From NCBI GenBank assembly GCA_029245065.1, contig JAQWQB010000080.1:1-42635 (forward strand): a stretch of 42,635 nt of DNA. Direction: 5' to 3'. The notes under the pieces are model-generated. The model was not told the origin of the DNA, made no database searches, and worked only from the letters and a program-made list of their open reading frames with translations. The DNA is from Flavobacteriales bacterium. GTDB lineage: Bacteria > Bacteroidota > Bacteroidia > Flavobacteriales_D > Sanyastnellaceae. Positions 25,637 through 34,308 of the stretch are shown here, piece by piece. Positions within the stretch are counted from its first letter, which is position 1, and every line of letters starts with the position of its first letter. Both the position numbers and the translations under genes were made by a program.

Positions 25637-26479
25637 ATGGCTAAATCAATACGACAAAAACACCAACCAGCAGATAAGCAAGATTGGAGAGCTAAGTTGC
25701 ATGAAGTGATTTTCGAGGCGGACACACCGAACGGAAAGCTCTTTGACATCTTACTTCTCGTTGCAATTGTTCTCAGTGTTTTAGCAGTGATGTTGGAAAG
25801 CGTTTCCTCCATCAGTGAAAAATGGGGAGACGAATTGATTGTCATTGAATGGGCGTTCACCATCATTTTCACCATCGAATACTTGGCGAGGATGGTTTCG
25901 GTTAAACGTCCAATGAAATACGCCACTTCTTTCTTTGGAGTCATTGACCTCCTGTCGATTCTACCAACATTTGCCAGCCTTTTTATTGCGGGTTCTGGTT
26001 CACTTATGGTCATCAGAGTACTTCGATTGCTCCGAATTTTCAGGGTACTAAAACTCATTGCCTTTTTGAAAGAGGCCCGTGTTTTAGCAGAAGCACTTCG
26101 CGCCAGCAGAAGAAAAATTCTGGTCTTTCTGATTACAGTAGTTAGTTTGGTTATAATCCTGGGAACCTTCATGTACATTGTAGAAGATGCCGAGGCTGGT
26201 TTCACATCAATCCCAAGCAGTATTTATTGGGCCGTGGTTACGCTCACAACCGTTGGGTATGGAGACATCGCTCCAGCCACCGCATTTGGACAATTTGTAG
26301 CCTCCGTGATCATGATTCTTGGTTATTCCATTTTGGCTGTCCCAACTGGAATAGTTGGTAATGAATTGGCCAAGGCCGAAAATCATAGTGCCAATACCCG
26401 GTCTTGTCAATCTTGCTCAAGAGAAGGACACGATAGCGACGCTGTTCATTGCAAATACTGCGGTGACAAACTCGACTAA
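25637..26479 (+). CDS. voltage-gated-type potassium channel with C-terminal zinc ribbon
   Basis: The 280-residue protein has six transmembrane segments of the ion_trans family. S4 is arginine-rich with basic residues every third position (RVLRLLRIFRVLK, residues 127-139), and the selectivity filter is TTVGYGD (residues 204-210). The filter indicates K+ selectivity and S4 indicates voltage sensing. After S6 the chain ends with a compact C-x2-C-x11-C-x2-C ribbon at C257, C260, C272 and C275 (CQSC and CKYC), an unusual cytoplasmic addition that may bind zinc or a partner. The closest family analogues are Kv-type bacterial channels. No beta subunit or regulator is adjacent. Confidence 0.92.
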   Translation: MAKSIRQKHQPADKQDWRAKLHEVIFEADTPNGKLFDILLLVAIVLSVLAVMLESVSSISEKWGDELIVIEWAFTIIFTIEYLARMVSVKRPMKYATSFFGVIDLLSILPTFASLFIAGSGSLMVIRVLRLLRIFRVLKLIAFLKEARVLAEALRASRRKILVFLITVVSLVIILGTFMYIVEDAEAGFTSIPSSIYWAVVTLTTVGYGDIAPATAFGQFVASVIMILGYSILAVPTGIVGNELAKAENHSANTRSCQSCSREGHDSDAVHCKYCGDKLD

Positions 26480-26531
26480 AGGATTCCGATTACATTTCTA
26501 ATATGTTTCTGATTTTTTAAGAGATATCAAT

Positions 26532-26539
26532 TATCTTAC
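26532..26539 (+). promoter_or_regulatory. weak -7-like box before the acyl-CoA ligase
   Basis: TATCTTAC lies 20 bases before ATG 26560 and differs from TAnnTTTG at two bases. No TTG at -33 was seen. Confidence 0.25.
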
Positions 26540-26559
26540 GCCTTAGAATAGCCCCACAA

Positions 26560-28338
26560 ATGACAGACCCGAAAAGATTATTCGATTTCCCGTATTACCA
26601 ATTAGAAAAGAACCCGAAAGAAGTTATGATGACTTCTAAACTCAACGGTGAATGGCAAACCATTAGCACTCAAGAGTTTGTTGAGAAAATGAACCTCATC
26701 TCCAAAGGGTTACTGAAACTGGGGATCAAGCCTGGTGACAAGGTCGTACTCATTTCGCACAACAATCGATTGGAATGGAATATCTGCGATACAGGTATCC
26801 TGCAAATTGGGGCCATAGATGTTCCGGTTTATCCAACCATGACTGAAAAAGATTACGATTATATTTTCAATCATGCTGAAGTGAAGGTCTGCATTGTGTC
26901 GAATGAAGAACTTTTTCAAAAAGTTCAAAATGTCAATCCTTCTGTTCAAACACTCGAACACATCTACACTTTTGAAGATGTTCCGGGAGCAAAAAACTGG
27001 AGTGAACTACTTGACTTAGGAAGAGAAGGAGATGATGCTGAAGTGAAGGCACTCTCTGATAAAGTGAACGAAGACGATTTAGCTACCCTCATCTATACAT
27101 CAGGAACAACCGGACTGCCAAAAGGAGTAATGCTTACCCACAAGAACATTGCGAGTAACGCCATTACCTCTACGACGAGGCTTCCGATGAAGGACGGTGT
27201 AAACGCCAGAATACTGAGCTTCTTGCCTATCTGCCATATCTATGAGCGCATGTTGCACTACATGTATTTTTATGTTGGAGCAACGGTGTATTGTGCCGAA
27301 AGTCTTGAAACCATTAAAGAGGACCTGAACTATTCAAACCCTCATAAATTCAGCGCTGTTCCGCGTCTATTAGAGAAGTTTTATGATGGTATTGTTGCCA
27401 AAGGAAGATCTGCAGGTGGGGTGAAAACCATGCTCTTCAACTGGGCAGTGAATTTGGCGTTGAAATGGGAGCCCGAAGAACAAAACGGTGGATTCTACGA
27501 GTTCAAGCTGGGAATAGCACGGAAACTTGTATTCTCCAAAGTGAAAGCGGCATTGGGCATGACGAATATTCTTGCCGTGTCATCAGGAAGTGCAGCCTTA
27601 CAACCGCGTTTAGCACGGTTTTTTAACGGTGCAGGAATTCCCGTTCTTGAAGGATACGGCTTAACGGAAACCTCTCCCGTGATCTCGGTGAACACCATCA
27701 ACGACAAAGGAATGATTCGCATTGGAACGGTTGGTAAAACCCTTCCTGAAGTTGAAGTTAAAATTGCCGAAGACGGAGAAATCCTTGCCAAAGGCCCTAA
27801 CGTTATGATGGGGTACTACAAGGACGAAGAAAAAACGGCTGAAGTTCTCAATAACGGGTGGTTCCATACGGGTGATATAGGCGTTGTTGAAGATGGATTT
27901 CTCAGAATTACCGACCGGAAGAAAGAGATGTTTAAGACTTCAGGAGGAAAGTATGTTGCTCCTCAATTGGTCGAAAATGCGCTCAAAGAATCTCTATTCG
28001 TAGATGCATGTATAGTCATTGGTGAAGGACGAAAGCACCCAAGTGCACTTGTTGTTGTTTCGCTTCCGGCAGCAGCAGAATGGTGTAAACGTCACGACAT
28101 CCCATGTGCGAAACCTGAAGACGTAGTTCAAATACCTCAATTTATTGAACGAATTGAAAAAGACATTGAAGAGTCTATGGAACGCTTTGGTCATTGGGAA
28201 CGTGTTAAACGTGTTCAGTTCTTAGCCACTCCATTCACTGTTGAAGGTGGTGAACTTACACCGAAACTCTCGCTTAAGCGTAAACCAATTATGGTCAAAT
28301 ACGCTGACGTTATAGACCGCATTTACGACGAGAATTAA
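26560..28338 (+). CDS. long-chain acyl-CoA synthetase (AMP-forming)
   Basis: This 592-residue ANL-superfamily enzyme has the P-loop-like AMP-binding motif YTSGTTGLPKG (residues 179-189) and the motif LEGYGLTETSPVIS. The motif GWFHTGDIGVVEDGFLRITDRKKEMFKTSGGKYVAP covers the hinge and catalytic Lys region. It activates fatty acids to acyl-CoA with ATP, at the cytoplasmic membrane face. The 592-residue length and the sequence around the hinge fit the long-chain FadD15-like branch. It is followed by PAP2 (1-base gap) and crcB, which makes a small cluster in one direction. Confidence 0.95.
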   Translation: MTDPKRLFDFPYYQLEKNPKEVMMTSKLNGEWQTISTQEFVEKMNLISKGLLKLGIKPGDKVVLISHNNRLEWNICDTGILQIGAIDVPVYPTMTEKDYDYIFNHAEVKVCIVSNEELFQKVQNVNPSVQTLEHIYTFEDVPGAKNWSELLDLGREGDDAEVKALSDKVNEDDLATLIYTSGTTGLPKGVMLTHKNIASNAITSTTRLPMKDGVNARILSFLPICHIYERMLHYMYFYVGATVYCAESLETIKEDLNYSNPHKFSAVPRLLEKFYDGIVAKGRSAGGVKTMLFNWAVNLALKWEPEEQNGGFYEFKLGIARKLVFSKVKAALGMTNILAVSSGSAALQPRLARFFNGAGIPVLEGYGLTETSPVISVNTINDKGMIRIGTVGKTLPEVEVKIAEDGEILAKGPNVMMGYYKDEEKTAEVLNNGWFHTGDIGVVEDGFLRITDRKKEMFKTSGGKYVAPQLVENALKESLFVDACIVIGEGRKHPSALVVVSLPAAAEWCKRHDIPCAKPEDVVQIPQFIERIEKDIEESMERFGHWERVKRVQFLATPFTVEGGELTPKLSLKRKPIMVKYADVIDRIYDEN

Positions 28339-28339
28339 C

Positions 28340-28930
28340 ATGATTGATGCCTTAGAAAGCTGGGATCAACAGCTATTCTTATTTCTAAACGGTATTCGTT
28401 TGGACGCCTTGGATAGGGTTATGTGGCTCATTTCACAACCATGGTTCTGGCTTCCCATATTCATTCTGTTTATTGTAGAGTTCTACAAACGATTCAAATC
28501 TCGAAAAGGGGTAATCATCGCGCTGCTGACCGTTTCACTCGCTGTTGGAATGGCTGACGCCGTTGCCACTTGGGGGTTTAAGCACCAAGTCAAGCGCTAC
28601 AGACCTACGCACCACACTGATATTGGCCCATTGGTTCAAACGGTCAATGATTGGTCTGGAAAAGAATACCGGGGTGGCAAGTACAGTTTTATTTCTGGAC
28701 ACAGCACTACCTTTTTTGCCATTGCTACCACCGTCTTTTTGTTGCTCGGAAGACCAAAAAAATACCGATGGCTATTTATTTGGGCTGCTCTTGTCGCTTA
28801 CAGTCGCATTTACCTCGGCGTGCATTATCCATCTGACATCTTCGTTGGCGCAATCGTCGGAATATCCATAGGCTTTTTGGTGAAGAAAATCTATGACTAC
28901 GTTTTACCAGATCAACCTTCCTATGCTTAA
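28340..28930 (+). CDS. PAP2-family membrane phosphatase
   Basis: At 196 residues, this has about five or six membrane helices and the PAP2 signatures KHQVKRYRPT, SFISGHSTTFFAIAT and YSRIYLGVHYPSDIF, which hold the catalytic Lys, Arg, His and second His/Asp. It dephosphorylates phosphatidic acid, undecaprenyl pyrophosphate or related lipid phosphates at the membrane. Its place directly after the acyl-CoA ligase fits phospholipid metabolism, but undecaprenyl phosphate recycling is equally possible. Confidence 0.94.
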   Translation: MIDALESWDQQLFLFLNGIRLDALDRVMWLISQPWFWLPIFILFIVEFYKRFKSRKGVIIALLTVSLAVGMADAVATWGFKHQVKRYRPTHHTDIGPLVQTVNDWSGKEYRGGKYSFISGHSTTFFAIATTVFLLLGRPKKYRWLFIWAALVAYSRIYLGVHYPSDIFVGAIVGISIGFLVKKIYDYVLPDQPSYA

Positions 28931-29285
28931 AATTGCGGCCATCTTTATTGGCGGAGGCTTAGGTTCAGTCCTTCGATTTGGTGTTGGAAATTGGATCGGG
29001 AATAATCTATCCCATTTCCCGTTGGGCACATTCATTGCGAACATTAGCGCCACTGCCGTTCTAGGATTGGGCATGTTACTTATTGCACAGCGCGAAGACG
29101 CGCCTATTTGGATGAGCGCATTTCTACTCACTGGTTTTTGTGGTGGATTCAGCACCTTCTCAACCTTTTCTATGGACACGGCAAAACTCATCGAGTCAGG
29201 ACAAACCGTCTGGGCGCTGCTCAACATTATTGCCAGCGTCGTTATATGTACCGTTGTGGCTTTCTTGTTAATTAAGAAATCGTAA
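28923..29285 (+). CDS. crcB: fluoride exporter CrcB (Fluc family)
   Basis: From ATG 28923 the product is 120 residues, the usual length, with four hydrophobic helices and the family motifs GGGLGSVLRFGVGNWIG, PLGTFIANISATAVLG and LLTGFCGGFSTFSTFSMDT. Fluc channels form dimers that export fluoride. The longer open frame from 28893 is rejected because MLKIAAIF is the natural helix start. The start overlaps the PAP2 stop by 8 bases, so translational coupling is likely. No fluoride riboswitch was seen, and the gene seems constitutive with its neighbours. Confidence 0.95.
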   Translation: MLKIAAIFIGGGLGSVLRFGVGNWIGNNLSHFPLGTFIANISATAVLGLGMLLIAQREDAPIWMSAFLLTGFCGGFSTFSTFSMDTAKLIESGQTVWALLNIIASVVICTVVAFLLIKKS

Positions 29286-29313
29286 TGGACCAGACTTGTT
29301 AGGTGTGTCCTGT

Positions 29314-29321
29314 TACCTTTG
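29314..29321 (+). promoter_or_regulatory. exact TAnnTTTG box before the PafA-like gene
   Basis: TACCTTTG lies 15 bases before ATG 29337. TTG at 29296-29298 is 15 bases upstream, short for a -33 element. It probably separates the PafA-M61 pair from the crcB cluster. Confidence 0.55.
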
Positions 29322-29336
29322 TAAAAACTCACTTGC

Positions 29337-31043
29337 ATGAAACGCTTTCTTTTCGCTTTAACTGCTATTTGCCTTGTTAGCTGTGGGCAATCTGACGTCA
29401 TTGTTTCAGAGACACCGCCACCTCCTCCCCCAAAAGTTGAGGTAACGCGCGTGGCGGCACCCAATGACTTCATGGATAATCAGCCAAAACTGGTTGTTGG
29501 AATCACCATTGATCAAATGCGGTTGGACTATCTATACCGGTTCTGGAATGACTTTGACGAGGGCGGTTTTAAGCGTCTCGCAGGAGAAGGTTTCCTCTGC
29601 GGGAACCATCACTACGATTACGCTCCAACCTACACAGGCCCAGGTCACGCTTCCATTTTCACTGGAACAACTCCTGCGGTTCACGGCATCATCTCGAATG
29701 ATTGGTTTGATAAGACCACAGGTGAAATGGTGTATTGCGTAAAAGACGAACGCTATTCAGGTGTTGGCACGGCTTCCAAAGGAGGATCAATGTCTCCTCA
29801 CAGAATGTTGACCACGACGCTTTCCGATGAATTAAGGCTGAGCTCGAACTATGCAAGCAAAGTGATTGGGATTAGTATGAAAGACAGGGGATCAATTCTC
29901 CCAGCCGGACACAATCCAACGGGTGCTTACTGGTTCATTGGCAAAGACGAAGGAAATTGGGTAACCAGTACTTACTACGCTGACGCATTGCCTCAATGGG
30001 TCAACGACTTCAACAGCAATGGCCTAGCAGAGCAATACGTTTCGAGTGGGTGGCAACTGTATAAGGACGAAGCTGTCTACAATGAAAGCATGGTGGATAA
30101 CAACCCATATGAAGCACCATTCAAAGGACAGTTCAAAGCAACTTTCCCGTATGATTTCACGGACATCACTGAGGACCGTTACGACTTGATAAAAGCTACT
30201 CCGCACGGTTCTACTTTGTCTGTTGATTTTGCGATGGAAGCCATCAAGGCCGAAGGGATGGGCGAAGATGACATCACAGATCTCTTAGCGCTCAGTTTTT
30301 CTAGTACAGATTACGTTGGACATCAATTCGCTCCTGCTTCAAGAGAAGTACAAGACTGCTATTTGAGATTGGATGCCGATTTGAAACGACTTCTTGACTT
30401 CCTAGATAGTTCGATTGGAGAGGGCGAATATCTCATCTTCTTGACCGCTGATCACGGAGGCGCTCAGAACCCTGGCTACATGAAGAAGAAAAACATTCCA
30501 GCGGGGTATTGGAAGCCACAAGTGATGTTAGACGAAGTTGACGCTATGCTGAACAGCACTTACGGCACAGGAGCGTGGGTTCATAATTACACGAACGACC
30601 AATTCTTCTTGAACAAAGAGTTAATTGAGGAACGTAAATTGGATTTGGTGGAGGTTTGCGAAAAAATCACCACTGTGTGCATGAAGCAAGAAGGTGTTTA
30701 CACGGCCCTTTCAACCGTTGATTTCTTGACCAGTGATTTCGAGGAACTGCCACTCAACACGATACAAAGAGGAATTCATCCCAAACGTTCAGGTGAGGTG
30801 GTTGTGGTACCAGCAGTTGGCTGGATTAGCAACGGATACACCGGAACAACTCATGGTTCACCATTTAGTTACGACACCCATGTACCGCTTCTATTCTTCG
30901 GAAAAGGCATTCCTCATGGAGAAACAGCTCGAAGAACTACGGTTAGAGACATTGCCCCTACCGTGTCTCAGTTGATTCGCATTACACAGCCAAACGGCAC
31001 AACGGGCAATCCGGTTTACGAAATCTTCAATTCACAAGAGTAA
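29337..31043 (+). CDS. PafA-like alkaline phosphatase lipoprotein
   Basis: At 568 residues this is an alkaline-phosphatase-superfamily member of the PafA type. The nucleophile Thr lies in TGPGHASIF (T100). The phosphate-binding N121 (ISNDWF) and the K182-D-R184 pair in SMKDRGS match the phosphomonoesterase set of PafA, and metal ligands appear in ITIDQMRLDY, STDYVGHQF, TADHGGAQN and GTTHGSPFSYDTH. An N-terminal lipobox (LVSCG) and a six-proline linker follow, so it should be membrane-anchored and exported. It hydrolyses phosphate monoesters to supply phosphate. It overlaps the M61 peptidase gene by one base (TAATG). Confidence 0.9.
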   Translation: MKRFLFALTAICLVSCGQSDVIVSETPPPPPPKVEVTRVAAPNDFMDNQPKLVVGITIDQMRLDYLYRFWNDFDEGGFKRLAGEGFLCGNHHYDYAPTYTGPGHASIFTGTTPAVHGIISNDWFDKTTGEMVYCVKDERYSGVGTASKGGSMSPHRMLTTTLSDELRLSSNYASKVIGISMKDRGSILPAGHNPTGAYWFIGKDEGNWVTSTYYADALPQWVNDFNSNGLAEQYVSSGWQLYKDEAVYNESMVDNNPYEAPFKGQFKATFPYDFTDITEDRYDLIKATPHGSTLSVDFAMEAIKAEGMGEDDITDLLALSFSSTDYVGHQFAPASREVQDCYLRLDADLKRLLDFLDSSIGEGEYLIFLTADHGGAQNPGYMKKKNIPAGYWKPQVMLDEVDAMLNSTYGTGAWVHNYTNDQFFLNKELIEERKLDLVEVCEKITTVCMKQEGVYTALSTVDFLTSDFEELPLNTIQRGIHPKRSGEVVVVPAVGWISNGYTGTTHGSPFSYDTHVPLLFFGKGIPHGETARRTTVRDIAPTVSQLIRITQPNGTTGNPVYEIFNSQE

Positions 31044-32749
31044 TGAAGACCATTCAGTATAAGGTATCGTATTCAAACCCACATCGTCAGTACATCGACT
31101 TTGAGGCAATCTTCCCGGTAAATGGGAATCAGTTAACCTTGCAACTTCCTGCTTGGAGGCCCGGGCGATATGAGCTCGGAAACTTCGCCAAGAACATTCA
31201 ACAATGGCAAGCAACTGACGCCAATGGCAACCTACTTCGCGCAAACAAGGTTTCCAAGGATTCCTGGACCATTGAAGGGATCGAAACCGATCATGTTGTC
31301 ATTAAATACAACTACTATTCGGCTGAATTGAACGCAGGCTCCACTTGGTTGGACGAAAACCAGCTGTACATCAACCCGGTGAATTGCTTTTTGTACGACC
31401 CGAGCAATGTGGACGTTCCCTATGAAGTTCGACTAGACATCCCTGCTGATTATGAAATTGCTTGTGGACTTCCAGAGACCACCAAGCATGTTCTCCTTGC
31501 CCAAGATATGCAGCAAATGATGGATTGCCCATTCATTGCTTCCGCGTCTTTATGGCACCGCACTTACGAAGTCCAAGGAGTGACTTACCACATTTGGATT
31601 CAAGGCAGACACGCCTTAAGCGAACAGAAATTACTGCAGGAGTTCGAAGCATTTACGATTTCTCAAGTAAACAGGTTTGGAAGCATTCCTTGTGAAGATT
31701 ACCACTTCATTTTTCAGTTCCCAGACCAATATGCGCGTCATGGTGTGGAGCATGAAAACTCCACTGTTATTGCACTGGGGCCAGCGGAAAGACTACAGAC
31801 CAACTCCGGTTACGAAGAGCTTTTGGGCATTTCTTGCCATGAACTATACCACACGTGGAATATCAAGAGTATTCGCCCGAAAGAAATGATGCCATATGAT
31901 TTCTCGAAAGAGAATTACAGCAAACTAGGATATGTCGCCGAAGGGGTAACCACCTACTACGGAGATCTATTTCTAAAACGTTCTGACGTTTTTTCAACCC
32001 GGGAATACTTGCTGACGTTGGAAGACCAAATCAAGCGGCACTTGCACAATGCAGGACGGTTCAACCTAAGCGTAGCAGACAGCAGTTTTGATACTTGGTT
32101 AGACGGCTATAGCTTAGGCATTCCACATCGAAAAGTATCCATCTACACCGAAGGGTGCTTGTGCGCTTTCATAACGGATGTTGCCATTATGGAAGCAACC
32201 AAGGGTGAAAAGTCGCTGGACGATGCCATGGTTTTAATGAACGAACGGTTCGGAAAAAAAGGCATTGGATATACCGAGAAAGATTACCGCACAGCCGTTG
32301 AAGAATGTGCTGGCAAAGCCTTGAGTTGGATTTTCGATGACCTCATTTATGGCGTTGAAGATTACCAACCTCATATTGAACGTGCTTTAGGGCTTGTTGG
32401 AATAGAGATCAGTTACAAAACCAGAAATAGTTTTACCCAACTGACAGGAGCTCAAGTCATCGCCAAAGACGGAAAAGTAACCGTCCACAGCGTCTGGCCA
32501 AATTCTCCTGCAGAAACTTCGGGTATGTCTAAGGGCGATGAAATTGTTTTTGTCAATGGCATTCAGGCTGATGACTTCCTCCAAGCTCACATGTCGATGG
32601 AAACATTCTCGAAAGCGGAACTCACCGTTCTTCGAAATCGCCAGCAACATGTTATTACAATCAAAAATGACGGAGGTTCTTACTTTCCTCAGCCCGTTCT
32701 CAATCAAATGAATTCAACCCCTTTTCAAGATAAATGGTGGTCAAAGTGA
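31043..32749 (+). CDS. M61-family glycyl-aminopeptidase-like metallopeptidase with PDZ domain
   Basis: The 568-residue protein has the zinc motif HELYH (H266, E267, H270), within the longer ISCHELYHTWNIKSIRP. A C-terminal PDZ domain lies at about residues 480-550 (VWPNSPAETSGMSKGDEIVFVNGIQA). M61 enzymes of this type release Gly or Ala from peptide N-termini. No signal peptide is obvious, so a cytoplasmic location is inferred, although the preceding gene product is exported. It is translationally coupled to the PafA-like gene by TAATG. Confidence 0.92.
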   Translation: MKTIQYKVSYSNPHRQYIDFEAIFPVNGNQLTLQLPAWRPGRYELGNFAKNIQQWQATDANGNLLRANKVSKDSWTIEGIETDHVVIKYNYYSAELNAGSTWLDENQLYINPVNCFLYDPSNVDVPYEVRLDIPADYEIACGLPETTKHVLLAQDMQQMMDCPFIASASLWHRTYEVQGVTYHIWIQGRHALSEQKLLQEFEAFTISQVNRFGSIPCEDYHFIFQFPDQYARHGVEHENSTVIALGPAERLQTNSGYEELLGISCHELYHTWNIKSIRPKEMMPYDFSKENYSKLGYVAEGVTTYYGDLFLKRSDVFSTREYLLTLEDQIKRHLHNAGRFNLSVADSSFDTWLDGYSLGIPHRKVSIYTEGCLCAFITDVAIMEATKGEKSLDDAMVLMNERFGKKGIGYTEKDYRTAVEECAGKALSWIFDDLIYGVEDYQPHIERALGLVGIEISYKTRNSFTQLTGAQVIAKDGKVTVHSVWPNSPAETSGMSKGDEIVFVNGIQADDFLQAHMSMETFSKAELTVLRNRQQHVITIKNDGGSYFPQPVLNQMNSTPFQDKWWSK

Positions 32750-32829
32750 AACTTTTTGGATAAAAAAGACGAAAACGTAGACTGAATTTTTACTTTTAAG
32801 GACTTTAATGCCAAAACACTAAAAATCGA

Positions 32830-33180
32830 ATGGAAGATCAAACACCTATGGAAGGACAGCAGTCCTTACCAAACGCTACGGCGTCTCTCGTACTCGGAAT
32901 TGTATCAATCGTAACAGGATGTGTCCTTGCAGGGGTCATCGGATTGATCACTGGAATCATCGGACTTGTATTGTCTGGAAAGGATAAGAAAGCATACGCT
33001 GAAAATCCAGAACAGTACACTGAAAGCTCATACAAGCAATCTAAGGCAGGGCGCGTTTGCTCTATCATTGGATTGATTCTTGGATCACTAGCGTTCATCA
33101 TTACGATTATTTATGTTGTATTTATGGGTGCTGCTTTCGCTGCTCTTCCTTGGGAAGACATGAACAGTGGTGGTTACTAA
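32830..33180 (+). CDS. CCC-motif/DUF4190-type small membrane protein
   Basis: This 116-residue protein has two hydrophobic segments: VLGIVSIVTGCVLAGVIGLI with its adjoining helix, and CSIIGLILGSLAFIITIIYV. They are separated by a charged linker (GKDKKAYAENPEQYTESS). This fits the CCC-motif/DUF4190 family of Bacteroidota membrane proteins, whose function is unknown. A TACTTTTA box is about 30 bases upstream. The gene is followed by a strong hairpin and then a DUF2752 gene only 5 bases past the T tract, a common partner arrangement in this phylum. Confidence 0.85.
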   Translation: MEDQTPMEGQQSLPNATASLVLGIVSIVTGCVLAGVIGLITGIIGLVLSGKDKKAYAENPEQYTESSYKQSKAGRVCSIIGLILGSLAFIITIIYVVFMGAAFAALPWEDMNSGGY

Positions 33181-33202
33181 TACAAGAACCAATAATAATT
33201 AG

Positions 33203-33228
33203 AAAGGGGCTCCGTGCCCCTTTTTTTT
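33203..33228 (+). terminator. hairpin terminator between CCC-motif and DUF2752 genes
   Basis: GGGGC, loop TCCGT and GCCCC are followed by eight T. Only five bases separate the T tract from the DUF2752 ATG at 33234, so it may act as an attenuator instead of a complete stop. Confidence 0.85.
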
Positions 33229-33233
33229 CCGCT

Positions 33234-33515
33234 ATGCTTAAATGCTCTTTTAAATCAGCAACTGGATTTGATTGCCCAGGATGTGGGCTTCAGCGATCGG
33301 TCTTGGCCTTATTGGAAGGAGACCTCGTTGGTGCATTTGTGTATTGGCCAACGCTCTTCCCTTTACTAGCGGCTATTGCATTAACAGCGGTTTACCTCCT
33401 TAGTAAAAGGCCACTCTTTATGACCATCGCCTACCGACTCTACATCGTAAGCGTCGTATTCTTACTTGGAAATTGGCTGTTGAAAATGACAGGGGTTATA
33501 CCTTGCCCCGTTTGA
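33234..33515 (+). CDS. DUF2752 small membrane protein
   Basis: From ATG 33234 the product is 93 residues with the family's Cys-rich N-terminus SATGFDCPGCGLQRSVLALL and two or three membrane helices. The long upstream frame (to 33057) reads through the neighbouring gene and the terminator and has no family-like residues, so it is rejected. The function of DUF2752 is unknown; the CPGCG pattern may bind a metal or be redox-active (inference). It ends flush against the convergent DUF4159 gene. It follows the CCC-motif gene, with the hairpin between. Confidence 0.88.
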   Translation: MLKCSFKSATGFDCPGCGLQRSVLALLEGDLVGAFVYWPTLFPLLAAIALTAVYLLSKRPLFMTIAYRLYIVSVVFLLGNWLLKMTGVIPCPV

Positions 33516-34178
33516 TTAGTTCTCATCGCCCATGAGGACGTACTGGATCATATTGGCTCCCATTTGAAAAGACTTTTCACGGAGCTCTTCTGAATCCTTG
33601 TGAACTTCCCAGTCTTCCCAACCATCACCTAGGTCACATTCGTAGTCATAAAACAAAACCAACCTGCCCTCGTAAAACAGGCCTAACCCTTGAGGTGAGC
33701 TATTGTCGTGCTCATGTACTTTCGGTAACCCTTGATTGAAATCAAACTGCTGATGGTAAATCGGGTGTGAAAAAGGCAGTTCGACCAAATCAAATTCTGG
33801 GAATACCTTCTTTAATTCTTGGCGCACATATTTGTCCATTCCATAGTTATCTGAAATGTGTAGGAATCCGCCCGCTATTAAATAATTGCGAAGGTTTTCA
33901 GCATCCGAAGAAGAGAAAACCACGTTACCGTGTCCCGTCATGTGAACGAACGGGTAGTTGAACAAATCGGGAGACCCTACCTCCACGTATGGAATTTCAT
34001 TCTCGAGTTTAACGTCGAAAATACTGTTGCAATAATCTGCAAGGTTTGGCACTGAGCTGGGGTTTCCGTACCAATCACCTCCACCATTGTATTTCAAAAC
34101 AGCAAGCTGCCAAGAGTTGGTTTGTGCGAAAGTTGAAATGCTTGCACAGAGTGCGAAAAAAAGAAGAAACCTTTTCAT
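33516..34178 (-). CDS. DUF4159-domain exported protein
   Basis: At 220 residues, it has a signal peptide (about 1-18, ISTFAQ). The family pattern follows: LAVLKYNGGGDWYGNPSSVPNL, FVHMTGHGNVVFSSSDAENLRNYLIAGGFLHISDNYGMD and KVFPEFDLVELPFSHPIYH. DUF4159 has a GATase-like fold and no established function. The TACCTTTA box 5 bases before ATG 34178 suggests a near-leaderless mRNA. It diverges from secDF across 130 bases. Confidence 0.9.
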   Translation of the reverse strand: MKRFLLFFALCASISTFAQTNSWQLAVLKYNGGGDWYGNPSSVPNLADYCNSIFDVKLENEIPYVEVGSPDLFNYPFVHMTGHGNVVFSSSDAENLRNYLIAGGFLHISDNYGMDKYVRQELKKVFPEFDLVELPFSHPIYHQQFDFNQGLPKVHEHDNSSPQGLGLFYEGRLVLFYDYECDLGDGWEDWEVHKDSEELREKSFQMGANMIQYVLMGDEN

Positions 34179-34183
34179 GGAAG

Positions 34184-34191
34184 TAAAGGTA
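34184..34191 (-). promoter_or_regulatory. -7-like box for the DUF4159 gene
   Basis: The minus strand reads TACCTTTA, one base from TAnnTTTG, 5 bases before ATG 34178. No TTG was seen at -33. Confidence 0.4.
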
Positions 34192-34271
34192 AAAAGAGTC
34201 CAAGAACATGCGAGCCAAAAGAAGCAAAATATGCGAGAAAATTACCTTTAGTAAATCCCGTGTTGAATTCA

Positions 34272-34279
34272 TATATTTG
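34272..34279 (+). promoter_or_regulatory. exact TAnnTTTG box for secDF
   Basis: TATATTTG lies 29 bases before ATG 34309. It is in the gap shared with the divergent DUF4159 gene. No well-spaced TTG was found upstream. Confidence 0.5.
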
Positions 34280-34308
34280 CGCCTCGCAAAATTTAAACCT
34301 TAAATTCC

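Noticed and set aside
28904..29473. 189-codon minus-strand frame over crcB and the PafA start
   Set aside because: It crosses two well-supported plus-strand genes and their promoter and encodes no recognisable family.
33057..33233. Long upstream extension of the DUF2752 frame
   Set aside because: It runs out of frame through the CCC-motif gene and through the terminator. The family-like residues start only at ATG 33234.
34179..34308. A riboswitch or leader RNA before secDF
   Set aside because: The gap holds divergent promoter boxes and no clear conserved stem; the leader after the box is only about 25 bases.
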